From Desmonostoc vinosum HA7617-LM4 (lineage in GTDB: Bacteria > Cyanobacteriota > Cyanobacteriia > Cyanobacteriales > Nostocaceae): DNA of 64,000 nucleotides. The notes under the pieces were generated by a model, which searched no databases, was not told the DNA's origin, and saw only the letters and a program-made list of their open reading frames with translations. Shown one piece after another: positions 1-8,044 of the stretch. The stretch spans positions 87,136-151,135 of the forward strand of contig JAHHHC010000004.1 in NCBI GenBank assembly GCA_019359515.1. Reading direction: 5' to 3'. The position numbers were made by a program, and so were the translations under genes. The first letter of the stretch is position 1. The number at the start of each line of letters is the position of its first letter.

Positions 1-849
1 TAACTTCCCATAATGATGCAGAATGTAAGGATCTTGGGTCGCACTATCTACACCCGACGTAATCCAAGGTTTAGTCTGAGTAATAGTGTATTGTTTAGCA
101 GTTGCTAATGCTCCTTCGGCAATTCCCAAATAAATGTAGGTTTTTGTCAGTTGGGCTATGATTCCCAGAAATGTACTAAAAGCACCATCAGGAGGATGAG
201 AATATCCCAAAATTTCATCTTTTTTCACCAAAACATCGCGGAAGGTGAATGTATCGCTATCTGTGCGTCGTTGCCCTATATTATCCCAATCTTGGTTAGA
301 AACAACGCCAGCTCTATCTTTAGGAATGACGAACAGTAACGGCAGTTCTACCCCATCTTGAACAGCACTAAAGACGCGCAAGTCTGCAATAGCAACGCCT
401 GTGCCAAAACTTTTCACCCCACTAACCCGAAAATGTTCTCCGTTGGGAGTTATTTTGAGTCTGGTATCTCTGGTGTTGATGGCATTGGCCCAAAATAAAT
501 TCTTCTCGGTGGTTTCCCGATAATATCTCTGTTTTTGCTCTGGTGTTCCAGAAACATGAGCTAAAGCTGTTAAATTTAGGTGGTTGCCATACAACTGTCC
601 AATAGAACCATCTACTTTTGAGAGTTCCTGGACAATTTTTAAAGCTTCTGTCCAAGTCGCACCAGTACCACCATATTCTTTTGGTACAACCAAAGGTAGC
701 AAGCCAGTTTCTCGTAGGCGTTGGATTTCTAAGTCTGGAAGCCCTGCTTTGATATCTCTTTCTACTGCGGTGGCAGCTAGTTCTGTTGACAGGGAGGTAG
801 CAATTTTAATCCAGTCTTGTGACTCTTTTTTAACTAAGAGTTGTACCAT
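1..849 (-). CDS. acyl-CoA dehydrogenase-like flavoprotein, partial (3' end outside window)
   Basis: The reading frame is open for 283 codons from an ATG at 849 to the left edge of the window, so the C-terminus is missing. A good ribosome site (AAGGAG) lies 10-11 bases before the ATG. The N-terminal half has the acyl-CoA dehydrogenase helical domain, with LVVPKEYGGTGATW around residues 53-66, followed by a middle beta domain (FRVSGVKSFGTGVAIADLRV, then QRRTDSDTFTFRDVLVKK). The family includes FMN/FAD enzymes of the SfnB/DszC type (desulfurisation monooxygenases) as well as true acyl-CoA dehydrogenases. Family knowledge suggests a flavin-dependent oxidation; the substrate cannot be told without the C-terminal active-site region. 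No partner gene is visible. Confidence 0.75.
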   Translation of the reverse strand, partial: MVQLLVKKESQDWIKIATSLSTELAATAVERDIKAGLPDLEIQRLRETGLLPLVVPKEYGGTGATWTEALKIVQELSKVDGSIGQLYGNHLNLTALAHVSGTPEQKQRYYRETTEKNLFWANAINTRDTRLKITPNGEHFRVSGVKSFGTGVAIADLRVFSAVQDGVELPLLFVIPKDRAGVVSNQDWDNIGQRRTDSDTFTFRDVLVKKDEILGYSHPPDGAFSTFLGIIAQLTKTYIYLGIAEGALATAKQYTITQTKPWITSGVDSATQDPYILHHYGKL

Positions 850-1092
850 TAACCGTTGTTCTCCTTGTGGTGAATATGGATGAGGAAAGGGGAATTGGAG
901 GATTAGAAAAACATGGTGACAGTTAGGAGCAGTGTTAACACGTACAGGTATGGTTTCCCCAATTCCCAGTATTTAATTGTTGGTGTTGCTGAATGTATAA
1001 ATATTTCACGCACAGATGCAGAGGAGGGCACTTGTGTGCGGGGGTTTCCCCCGTTGAGCAAAGTGTTTGTCGCCCAGAGAGTTGTTGAGGTT

Positions 1093-1326
1093 TTATGCAA
1101 CTTCTGAGGTGAGGGCATATTTATAGAGGCGATCGCGTTCCTGTTTACCCATGACTCGTTGTAAAATTTTCTCGACAGTCTGGGCAAATTCTGCATCTCC
1201 TCTGGGACGAGGACGTGGCAAGTTAATCTCTACATTCATGCCAATTTTACCGTTTTCAATTTTGGTGCCAAATGATTTTGTTAACTCTTCGAGCTGCAAA
1301 TGCATTCCCCGCAATTGTGAACCCAT
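1093..1326 (-). CDS. small conserved hypothetical protein (77 aa)
   Basis: The ATG at 1326 is preceded by an excellent ribosome site (GGGAGG, 7-8 bases upstream), which makes this frame, not the overlapping plus-strand frame, the likely gene. The product is charged and soluble: a short N-terminal helix (MHLQLEELTKSFGTKIENGK), a Pro/Arg-rich stretch (INLPRPRPRGDAEF) and a C-terminal helix with VEKILQRVMGKQERDRLYKY. It has no signal peptide or membrane segment and no family that I recognise. The spacing of about 240 bases to the acyl-CoA dehydrogenase-like gene on the same strand could allow co-transcription, but nothing else links them. Confidence 0.6.
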   Translation of the reverse strand: MGSQLRGMHLQLEELTKSFGTKIENGKIGMNVEINLPRPRPRGDAEFAQTVEKILQRVMGKQERDRLYKYALTSEVA

Positions 1327-2079
1327 ACCAAAACCTCCCTTGTTGACCCTGTATTAAGCAATTATTCTTTTGTGGTAAGTTTGCTAAAAGGTCAATAACA
1401 CCTCTAAATTCAGGCTATTTACCTTTATGCCCCACCAAATTTGAGTAATCCCAAAACTCCACCAGATAAGTATTTACAAGGTCATTATTGCAAACTACTG
1501 CAAGTCGGTAGGAATAAAGTAGATTGTATATAGTACTTTTGCATAGTTAATTAGAAAACGCAAGTATTTTTTGTAAAGAAATGTAAGGGATTGGGGATTG
1601 GGGATTAGTCCTAATTGTCATGAAATCTTGATATTTATTGATAATAAGAATATATACTCATGGCATTTTTTGAAGTTATAGACTTATCAATGAGCCAAAT
1701 ACCTAGAAGCCTTATTAGATAAAAGTTTCACAAGTTTTAGACTCGGAACTAAAAGTAGTCCCGTTGATTAATCGCTTTCCGATTAGGAAGTCAAAAGTGT
1801 AGGTAAGCAGATAGCTAAAATCTTGATATCTGATAGATAGTTAACTTAGTATAAGTAATTGTCCGTAAACAACAAAATCTTTTTAATCCTTGATTGACAA
1901 AGTTTTTAACTACTGCAAATTGGTGAAAATATCTAGAAGCAGCTTAATTTACATTAAGTAGATCGATTTAGTGACCTTGTAAATATAGGAATTATCAAAA
2001 CTCTTGATTTCTCTAAAATAAGGCTTTACCTTGCAAATAAGCCATACATTAAGATAACGAAAGCAGGGGGGCTACTCCA
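1327..2079. other. 753-bp intergenic region without a recognised gene
   Basis: AT-rich sequence between the divergent 77-aa gene and the Cys-rich gene. It contains a short dispersed tandem motif (GGGATTG-type repeat near 1589-1609) and several AT-rich stretches. No open frame with a ribosome site, RNA gene or clear terminator was seen. It probably holds the promoters of both flanking genes. Confidence 0.5.
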
Positions 2080-2478
2080 ATGATGACAACCGAATCCATA
2101 CTCGCCGAAATGCAAGCTTGCAAACAAATCTGCATCGAATGCCAAACCACTTGCATTGACACCCTCAAATACTGCAAAGGTCAAGGTGGCAAATACATAG
2201 ATATGGCTATGCTGTCTATGACCCGTGACTGTGCAGAAATGTGCATGATGTGTGTCAACATGATTGATGACGGTTCCGAGTTTATGGGTAATGCTTGTAG
2301 TCTGTGCGCTGAAATTTGCGATCGCACCGCTATGGCTTGTGAGCAGATGAGTAATGATGCCACGATGATGTTTTGTGCCGCTGTTTGCCGCAAGTGTGCT
2401 GAATCTTGCAAAGCGATGGGACTAAATTCTGCTTGCTATTTCCGCAGAACTAGTTTAGTTACAGAAGATACCCTGTAG
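2080..2478 (+). CDS. four-helix-bundle copper-binding protein (DUF326/Csp-like)
   Basis: A 132-aa soluble protein with 17 cysteines, mostly in CxxC, CxxxC and CxxCxxxC spacing along predicted helices: C14, C18, C21, C25, C32, C51, C55, C58, C73, C76, C80, C87, C99, C103, C106, C110 and C119. It is also rich in Met. This pattern is that of the DUF326/Csp family, four-helix bundles whose core is filled with cysteines that store Cu(I). There is no signal peptide, so it should be cytosolic like Csp3 rather than exported like Csp1. A purine-rich site (CAGGGGGG) precedes the tandem ATG ATG; the first is used here and the second (2083) is possible. It has its own promoter region and no operon partner. 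Confidence 0.85.
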   Translation: MMTTESILAEMQACKQICIECQTTCIDTLKYCKGQGGKYIDMAMLSMTRDCAEMCMMCVNMIDDGSEFMGNACSLCAEICDRTAMACEQMSNDATMMFCAAVCRKCAESCKAMGLNSACYFRRTSLVTEDTL

Positions 2479-2587
2479 TAGGGAACTGAGTCCATTCGTG
2501 TTGTTGGTCTTGAGGGGTAATTGTAAATTCCTTGGATCAACAAAGATTCGCATACATTAGACTTATTGCAAAAATACTTGAACCGTC

Positions 2588-2667
2588 AGAGACTCAAGTC
2601 TCTGCCTAATAGCAAAAGTCCGTTAAAACGGACTAAAAATACTGTTATTAGTCGGTTGAAACCGACT
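2588..2667. repeat. three consecutive short hairpins (dispersed cyanobacterial repeat)
   Basis: Three perfect small inverted repeats follow one another: AGAGACT-ca-AGTCTCT (2588-2603), AGTCCGTT-aa-AACGGACT (2617-2634) and AGTCGGTT-ga-AACCGACT (2650-2667). The array abuts the 5' edge of the CmcJ-like pseudogene and may mark the breakpoint that removed its start. Confidence 0.7.
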
Positions 2668-3062
2668 TGAGTTATCAGCCAGAAAATTTATTTTCTGGCG
2701 AGTATCCGACTTTTGCAAGAGGTCGGTCTATTGAGCATCACAGCGCTGTCCGTGACTTCTACGACAAAGACGAACTGCGCCGTATCTACTACCCAGAAGC
2801 TGAGCAGCTTTTACAAGAAGTCATATCAAGTTCGGGTAATTACTTATTATTAAAATTTCTCCCTGTCCCCGCGTCCCCGCGTCCCCGCGTCAGCCCTAAC
2901 GATAAGTCTTCAGACAAACATGATATCACAGGTGCATTCAAGGTGGTAGTATTCAATCACACCCTCCGTAACGCCCAACAGTCACAGCAAAGTAATGGTG
3001 CCAAAGAGCCAGTAAAGCGCGTACACAACGACTTTACCGCCAAATCTGGTTATACGCGTTAA
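2667..3062 (+). pseudogene. CmcJ/NvfI-family oxidoreductase fragment with an in-frame repeat insertion
   Basis: The frame encodes an internal part of the CmcJ/AsaB/NvfI oxygenase-like family: HSAVRDFYDKDELRRIYYPE, then GAFKVVVFNHTLRN, then KEPVKRVHNDFTAKSG. From memory, intact members are about 250-290 aa. Here only about 96 native residues remain. The N-terminus stops at a hairpin repeat, and the C-terminus breaks off just after HNDFTAKSG. Between EV and TGAFK lies a foreign 105-bp segment (2823-2927) that keeps the frame open. The apparent ATG at 2667 has no ribosome site and overlaps the repeat. I call it a decayed gene; the family assignment comes from recognised motifs, not from a search. 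Confidence 0.7.
2823..2927. repeat. 105-bp repeat element inserted in the CmcJ-like pseudogene
   Basis: Removing 2823-2927 joins GAA GTC to ACA GGT GCA and restores the expected family motif EVTGAFKVVVF. The segment ends are inverted (ATATCA at 2823 and TGATAT at 2921-2926). It contains AATTTCTCC followed by three CCCCGCGT units, as in the composite minisatellite at 40219-40287 and 54393-54480. The length is a multiple of three, so the frame survives. Confidence 0.6.
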
Positions 3063-3107
3063 TTCTCTCCCTGCTCCCTACTCCCTTCCCTTGCTTCTTT
3101 ATTGAGG

Positions 3108-5228
3108 TTAAAATACAAAATTGGTAGCGTCTTTTAACTGTGTGACAGATACCTTGTTGAAGTCAATAAATTTAACTGCACGACCACGACCGAAAGAACC
3201 ATCTGGGTCAATTGAGAGTATTGTACTGTTTCCCTTGGTTTCAAAACGCAAGTAACCATTTGCGATCGCAGTTTGATAGTTGAGAAAACCCAAGCCAAGA
3301 TTACTAAAAAGTTTCTGCAGCACAATTACATCGGTACCTGTCTTAAAGTCAGTGATAGTATCTCCGGCATCTCGGATACTTGTGTAAACAAACGCATCTG
3401 CACTTGCCCCGCCCGTAAGAATATCTCTTCCTTGGAAACCAGTAATGATGTCATTATTGGCAGTACCTTTGATAAAATCACGACCAGGTGTGCCATTAAT
3501 GACAATAACATCGACTGCGGTTTCATAAGCACCGATATCAACTCTACCACCAACGACGCGAGCAAAGCCAAGACCACGCCCATCAAAGGGGACTGGTTCT
3601 GTAATGTTGCCGTTGTTATTCAAGTCTGCTGTATCTGCTGGGATATCTGCATTCTTCCCGGCATTAATTGCGGGACTACCAACGACAAGGGCATGAGTCC
3701 TAGATGAGCCACCGTTATCTCGCAAAGCGGTATCTAGTACGTCGGTAATGGGAACATTCAGTTGTTCGCTAGCATTGAAACCTGTACTACCATTGAGAGT
3801 GCCAATTAGGTTAAAGCCATTACTGACAAAACTACCAAACACATCGTTGTTGACAGGATCAGTATCAGGATCTTTTATGTTGCCAGCAATAATGCTGTTA
3901 TTTACCACAGCAGTTCCAGAGATAGTGTTGGTTCCAGAGGTAGTATCGTAGATCTCTTCATCAGGATTGGATGGATTAGTGTTGTAGATACCTTCACCGG
4001 AGTTGAAAGCGATCGTACTGTTATTTACAGTTAAGTTATTAGTGTTGTAAATACCACCGCCTCGTGCGGCTCCATTACTGCTAATGGTACTGTTATTTAA
4101 TGTCAGAGTGCCGGAGTTATTGATACCACCGCCATTTTCGCCACCATTATTGTTAATAGTACTGTTGGCGATCGTTGCAGTACCAGAGTTATTGATGCCG
4201 CTGTTTGTTGTAATGTTGTTACTAATAGTACTGGTGGTTACTGAGAGAATTCCAGAGTTGAAGATGCCAGCTGAAGAAAAGCTAAAATCGTTATCGCTAA
4301 TGCTACTGTTGATGATTGCTATGGTGCCAGAGTTATTGATGTAGCCTGCTCCTCCTTGTCCTAAATCGTTACCGCTGATAGTGCTGTCAGCGATTGTGAA
4401 GTTGCCTTCATTTACTATGGTGCCGAATGACGCCCTCCCCCCAGAATTGTCACTAACGGTACTATTGCTGAGTGTTGCAGTACCAACGTTAAGTATAACG
4501 TTGCTTCCACCAAAATAACCATCAGCATTATTGTTAATGAAAGTACTGTTTCTAAAAGTGATAGTACCAACATTTAGTATAATTTGGTATGAAGTATTAC
4601 TATTGAAAGTACTTTCATCAATAGTTGCAACTCCAGTATTAAAGATGCCACCACCAAAGCCTGCGGTGTTTCCGCTGAAGGTGCTTTTATTCACAGTCAA
4701 AGTACCGCTATTGTAGATACCACCACCTTCAACAATTTCAAACGCTGCACTATTGTCACTAATAATACTGTTGTTCACAGTCAAGATACCGCTATTAAAG
4801 ATGCCAGCACCTTGACCTTGTGATACGTTACCACTGACGATACTGTTATTCAATGTGAGAGTGCCATTGTTAAAAATGCCACTAGCGCCATCGATACTTA
4901 CATAGTATCCTTTGGTGATAGTTAACCCAACAATCTCCACAGTCGTATCACTACTAATCTCAAACACGCGTGAACCACTCTCACTACCATCCAAATCTTG
5001 TGAGTAGTTCCCACTTACGGATATTAAGGAAGCATCTGTACCTTGAATATCCACGTCATCTGTAATCTGTAAACTACTACTCAGGGTAATAGTCCGAGCG
5101 ATGTTGTCAGCAAATACCCCATCAAAATTGATGATGTCCCCTCCTGTGAGGGTATTGGCATCTGATATTGCTTGCCGCAGTGAACCGATACCACTGTCGT
5201 TGGTGTTAGTAACGCTAAATGTGGCCAT
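3108..5228 (-). CDS. secreted parallel beta-helix protein with C-terminal RTX-like calcium-binding domain
   Basis: A 706-aa protein beginning MATFSVTNTNDSGIGSLRQA, the usual start of cyanobacterial choice-of-anchor/pectin-lyase-fold surface proteins. Residues of roughly 90-430 are many short Ser/Asn/Gly repeats of the form NSTISGNxAxxGGGIYNxGTLTV, each predicted to be one or two turns of a right-handed beta-helix. Residues from about 575 carry RTX-like nonapeptides (NGTPGRDFIKGTANNDIITG and GRDILTGGASADAFVY), which bind calcium and are typical of type I secretion substrates lacking an N-terminal signal peptide. None is present here. The C-terminus is the usual hydrophobic DVIVLQ...KFIDFNK block. 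A role as a surface or exoprotein is likely; the binding target is unknown. Confidence 0.85.
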   Translation of the reverse strand: MATFSVTNTNDSGIGSLRQAISDANTLTGGDIINFDGVFADNIARTITLSSSLQITDDVDIQGTDASLISVSGNYSQDLDGSESGSRVFEISSDTTVEIVGLTITKGYYVSIDGASGIFNNGTLTLNNSIVSGNVSQGQGAGIFNSGILTVNNSIISDNSAAFEIVEGGGIYNSGTLTVNKSTFSGNTAGFGGGIFNTGVATIDESTFNSNTSYQIILNVGTITFRNSTFINNNADGYFGGSNVILNVGTATLSNSTVSDNSGGRASFGTIVNEGNFTIADSTISGNDLGQGGAGYINNSGTIAIINSSISDNDFSFSSAGIFNSGILSVTTSTISNNITTNSGINNSGTATIANSTINNNGGENGGGINNSGTLTLNNSTISSNGAARGGGIYNTNNLTVNNSTIAFNSGEGIYNTNPSNPDEEIYDTTSGTNTISGTAVVNNSIIAGNIKDPDTDPVNNDVFGSFVSNGFNLIGTLNGSTGFNASEQLNVPITDVLDTALRDNGGSSRTHALVVGSPAINAGKNADIPADTADLNNNGNITEPVPFDGRGLGFARVVGGRVDIGAYETAVDVIVINGTPGRDFIKGTANNDIITGFQGRDILTGGASADAFVYTSIRDAGDTITDFKTGTDVIVLQKLFSNLGLGFLNYQTAIANGYLRFETKGNSTILSIDPDGSFGRGRAVKFIDFNKVSVTQLKDATNFVF

Positions 5229-5571
5229 TAATGGTGTGACTCCAATTTTTTAAGCAAATAAACCCATGAGATTGTGATCTGGCTCATATTCGATTTCTTT
5301 TCTGAGCCAAGCCAAAAACAGTCCTCTAACACAAACAACATAGTGAGTGCTACAAACTTTCAACGAAACAGTATTTAGATTAGATGGTATATTAAGTTAC
5401 ATAATTTATGGTAAATTTTATAACAAAAGATTGAATTGCACAATCTCCCTTTCGGCAGTTGACACATAGCAAATAAAAGCGTCTTAATAGTTTATTAACC
5501 ACTCAATAACCGTAAGTAACCTTGGCTATAGTGCTGCGATCGCTTCGTCAATATGTTTAAAGCAGATATCT
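5229..5571. other. 343-bp intergenic region upstream of the beta-helix gene
   Basis: AT-rich and probably the promoter of the minus-strand beta-helix gene. On the plus strand TTAACC, ATAACC and GTAACC occur at 5495, 5506 and 5516. This looks somewhat like a Pho box, but the spacing is irregular (11 then 10) and the orientation is opposite to the gene, so it is not called. Confidence 0.4.
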
Positions 5572-5922
5572 TTAGTGAGACTTTTTACCCAACGAAACAC
5601 TACCTAAAAAGCTAGATAGAGTAAACAGCGTCCATCCCAAGCACATATGTTTTCTTGTCTGCCATTCGTAGTGCTTGGTGTCTACCACCGATTGCGTATT
5701 TGCTTCAAAAATCTCTAATCCCCAACACCCTAGCGCCCCAATTCCGAGTACACTAGTGCTGACAAAAGAAGCGATCGCAATTGTTTTGAGGATACGGTCT
5801 GACAGAGACTGTTGTATCACCAGCCGTTTCAGTGCGCGGCGATTACGGATAGTAGCTAATTCATCTATATCTACATGGTGAATTTGAGTTGTATGAGGAG
5901 TGAATTGTTTGTTGTTCACCAT
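5572..5922 (-). CDS. hypothetical two-helix membrane protein (116 aa)
   Basis: The product has a polar, basic N-terminus of about 45 residues (HVDIDELATIRNRRALKRLV), a first membrane segment (IAIASFVSTSVLGIGALGCW), a short loop and a second segment (LGWTLFTLSSFLGSVSLG). An AAAGGT ribosome site lies 9 bases before the ATG. I recognise no family. It is a single gene with intergenic regions on both sides, so context gives no clue to its function. Confidence 0.6.
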   Translation of the reverse strand: MVNNKQFTPHTTQIHHVDIDELATIRNRRALKRLVIQQSLSDRILKTIAIASFVSTSVLGIGALGCWGLEIFEANTQSVVDTKHYEWQTRKHMCLGWTLFTLSSFLGSVSLGKKSH

Positions 5923-6290
5923 AGTTTTTACCTTTATAGACTCATGGCACTTATATAATTGGTCACATAGTAAACCCCTAACAAAACTAGTACCACGTTC
6001 TCTAGAGAGGGAAATGAGCTTTCTTTGGTAGTAGATCTGAGGTAATTTGTTTTCAGTGATCTAAGTACTTAATGCTTAATTATACCCTATAGTTAAAACT
6101 AGAGGATTGAAATAAGGACGTATGCTTTAAAAAATTTAAAAGACAGCTAATCATGGGAAAATTTTACAACCACTATTCCCCGACGCCACTTTCTACAACG
6201 CGGGATACCCACGCAACGCAGTGGTTCCCTACTCCCTATCTTCAAGACAAACTAAATTAATCTATAAGTACCTAATTCAGTTTTTCCAAT
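5923..6290. other. 368-bp intergenic region with a dispersed minisatellite
   Basis: The region lies between divergent genes and must hold both promoters. Near 6229-6251 it carries the motif CCCTACTCCCTATCTTCAAG, seen again with one change near 23858-23880. A GC-rich patch (cgcgggatacccacgcaacg) sits near 6198. No further gene is seen. Confidence 0.4.
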
Positions 6291-7235
6291 ATGAGTACAA
6301 TACGTGCTGTCGTTGTTGACCCTAATGTATCAGGGCGTTTAGCATTGCGTGATGTCAAAGCACCTACCCCTGCTGCTAATGAAGCCGTGATTCAAGTAGC
6401 AGCAATTTCCCTCAACCGAGGAGAAGTCAGACGCTCTAGCATCGCCGAAGCAGGCTGGCGTCCGGGTTGGGACTTGGCGGGTGTCGTAGAGACTCCGGCG
6501 GCTGATGGTTCAGGGCCTAGTGTCGGGAAACGGGTTGTTGGGTTACTCCGTTCTGGTGCTTGGGGAGAATTGGTATCAGTCTCAACTCACTCATTAGCAG
6601 AATTACCACCGTCAGTTTCCTTTGCTCAAGCTGCCACATTACCTGTAGCAGGTTTAACCGCTTATCATGTCTTACTCAAAGGTGGTTCACTTTTAGGTCG
6701 CTCAGTATTAATCACGGGTGCATCTGGTGGTGTAGGTCACTTTGCGATTCAATTAGCGCGTCTCAGTGGTGCAAAAGTAGTGGCACACATCCGCCGTGCA
6801 GAATACGAATCTTTCGTGAAAGATGCTGGCGCTCATTCTGTAGTCATTGGCGAAGATTTATCTTCTGCAAACCAGTATGGCCCCTACCATTTGATTGTCG
6901 AGTCTGTAGGAGGAAACATCCTGGGAACAGCTCTCGGTTTATTAGCAGAAGATGGGACGGTTGTTTTATTTGGCACCTCAGCCGGAAATGAGGTGACATT
7001 CAATGCTCAAAGCTTTTATGGAACTGGTGGTACCAGTTTGTATGGTTTGATTTTGTTCCACGAGCTGAGAAAAGAATCAGCAGCAGTAGGACTACAACGG
7101 CTTTTAGGCTTAGTAGCAGCAGACCAATTACATCCTCCTATTGAAATTGAAACTGACTGGACACAAATAGCTGAAATTGCACAGAAACTATTAGATAGAA
7201 GTTATCTGGGCAAGGCAGTATTACATGTTAAATAA
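6291..7235 (+). CDS. MDR-family NADPH:quinone oxidoreductase / zinc-independent alcohol dehydrogenase-like
   Basis: A 314-aa medium-chain dehydrogenase/reductase. An N-terminal GroES-like domain (ISLNRGEVRRS, GWDLAGVVE, GKRVVGLL) is followed by a Rossmann fold with the nucleotide motif GASGGVGHFAIQLAR near residue 143 and a second glycine pattern at VESVGGNILG. The cysteine and histidine ligands of catalytic or structural zinc are absent, which places it with quinone oxidoreductase-like members. The family reduces quinones or alpha,beta-unsaturated carbonyls with NADPH; the substrate here is unknown. It is monocistronic and is followed directly by a TAATTCG tandem repeat that begins within the stop codon. 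Confidence 0.85.
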   Translation: MSTIRAVVVDPNVSGRLALRDVKAPTPAANEAVIQVAAISLNRGEVRRSSIAEAGWRPGWDLAGVVETPAADGSGPSVGKRVVGLLRSGAWGELVSVSTHSLAELPPSVSFAQAATLPVAGLTAYHVLLKGGSLLGRSVLITGASGGVGHFAIQLARLSGAKVVAHIRRAEYESFVKDAGAHSVVIGEDLSSANQYGPYHLIVESVGGNILGTALGLLAEDGTVVLFGTSAGNEVTFNAQSFYGTGGTSLYGLILFHELRKESAAVGLQRLLGLVAADQLHPPIEIETDWTQIAEIAQKLLDRSYLGKAVLHVK

Positions 7236-7272
7236 TTCGTAATTCGTAATTCGTAATTCGTAATTCGTAATT
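7233..7272. repeat. TAATTCG heptamer tandem repeat
   Basis: Nearly six perfect head-to-tail copies of TAATTCG start at the stop codon of the MDR gene. The same repeat recurs at about 8037-8060 (complement, where it forms the 3' end of the TrkA-like gene), 24718-24747 and 61779-61810, always at gene ends. It is an abundant dispersed repeat in Nostoc-type genomes. Confidence 0.8.
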
Positions 7273-7306
7273 AAATAAATAATTGTGTCCACCTACTTAC
7301 AAGCTG

Positions 7307-7777
7307 TTAATGAGGTGGATATTTGGCATTTGTGCGTCGCACCAACCAATAGCAAATTGAAAGAGCAATAATAGCGGCAGCAAGTGCCAAGAGTTCTGTG
7401 TCGGAAATTTTTTCAAAATCAAGAATAATAATCTTGCGGGCTACAGCAATCAAAGAGGTAATGATTACCATCTCAATTTGAATAATATGATTGCTGAGAT
7501 AGGAAGTAATATTTTGGGTAATTTCTAAAGCAATTAAGACATTTAAAAATAGCCCAAAGATTTTTAATATACTCGTAGAAAAGCGTCCCATTGGGGGGGA
7601 AATTAACTCTTTGCTCAAGACAATGCCCAAATCTATAATGGTGAATAAAATAACTATAACCATCACCAGCGAAAGAATTTTAGCAAAGAAATCTTCTATA
7701 TCATCAAGAAAAACTAAGAAATTCTTGTTCTTACGCTTATCGATTAAATAACTCAATAAATGTCTTAAAAATCGCAT
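7307..7777 (-). CDS. PsiE-like (phosphate-starvation-inducible) membrane protein
   Basis: The 156-aa protein has an amphipathic basic N-terminus (MRFLRHLLSYLIDKRKNK) and four hydrophobic segments: SLVMVIVILFTIIDLGIV, ILKIFGLFLNVLIALEI, MVIITSLIAVARKIIIL and LALAAAIIALSICYWLV. This is the architecture and motif set of the PsiE family, small inner-membrane proteins induced by phosphate limitation in other bacteria and without a defined activity. The longer open frame upstream (to 7924) is rejected because it runs through a GGGAGTA minisatellite. A second, more divergent PsiE lies at 61132-61692. Confidence 0.75.
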   Translation of the reverse strand: MRFLRHLLSYLIDKRKNKNFLVFLDDIEDFFAKILSLVMVIVILFTIIDLGIVLSKELISPPMGRFSTSILKIFGLFLNVLIALEITQNITSYLSNHIIQIEMVIITSLIAVARKIIILDFEKISDTELLALAAAIIALSICYWLVRRTNAKYPPH

Positions 7778-8044
7778 TGTATTGTATCCCAAATTATGAA
7801 AGTATAGTAGTCCGCTTTGATTTTTTAACTGATTTGCGTTGACAGGGAGTAGGGAGTAGGGAGTAGGGAGTAGGAAGTAGGGGAAAAGGCTTTTTGGTAC
7901 GTACTGATTTTTTTCAACAATCAAACAAGATTCCTATATATATTGTCTAAGCCTGCCTCACAAGTATTGAAGTGTCTCTGAATTACGAACTTGTACTGAG
8001 CGAACTTGTGCTGAGCGTAGTCGAAGCAGTCGAAGTATTACGAA

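Noticed and set aside
984..1000. Complete transposon at GTGTTGCTGAATG-like ends (also near 18051)
   Set aside because: Only a single end is visible, with no partner inverted repeat or duplication, unlike the element at 29311.
5490..5521. Second Pho box near the beta-helix gene
   Set aside because: TTAACC-like units are spaced 11 then 10, and the orientation is opposite to the gene.
7778..7924. N-terminal extension of the PsiE-like gene at 7307
   Set aside because: It passes through a GGGAGTA minisatellite (FPYFLLPTPYSLLP) and has no ribosome site.
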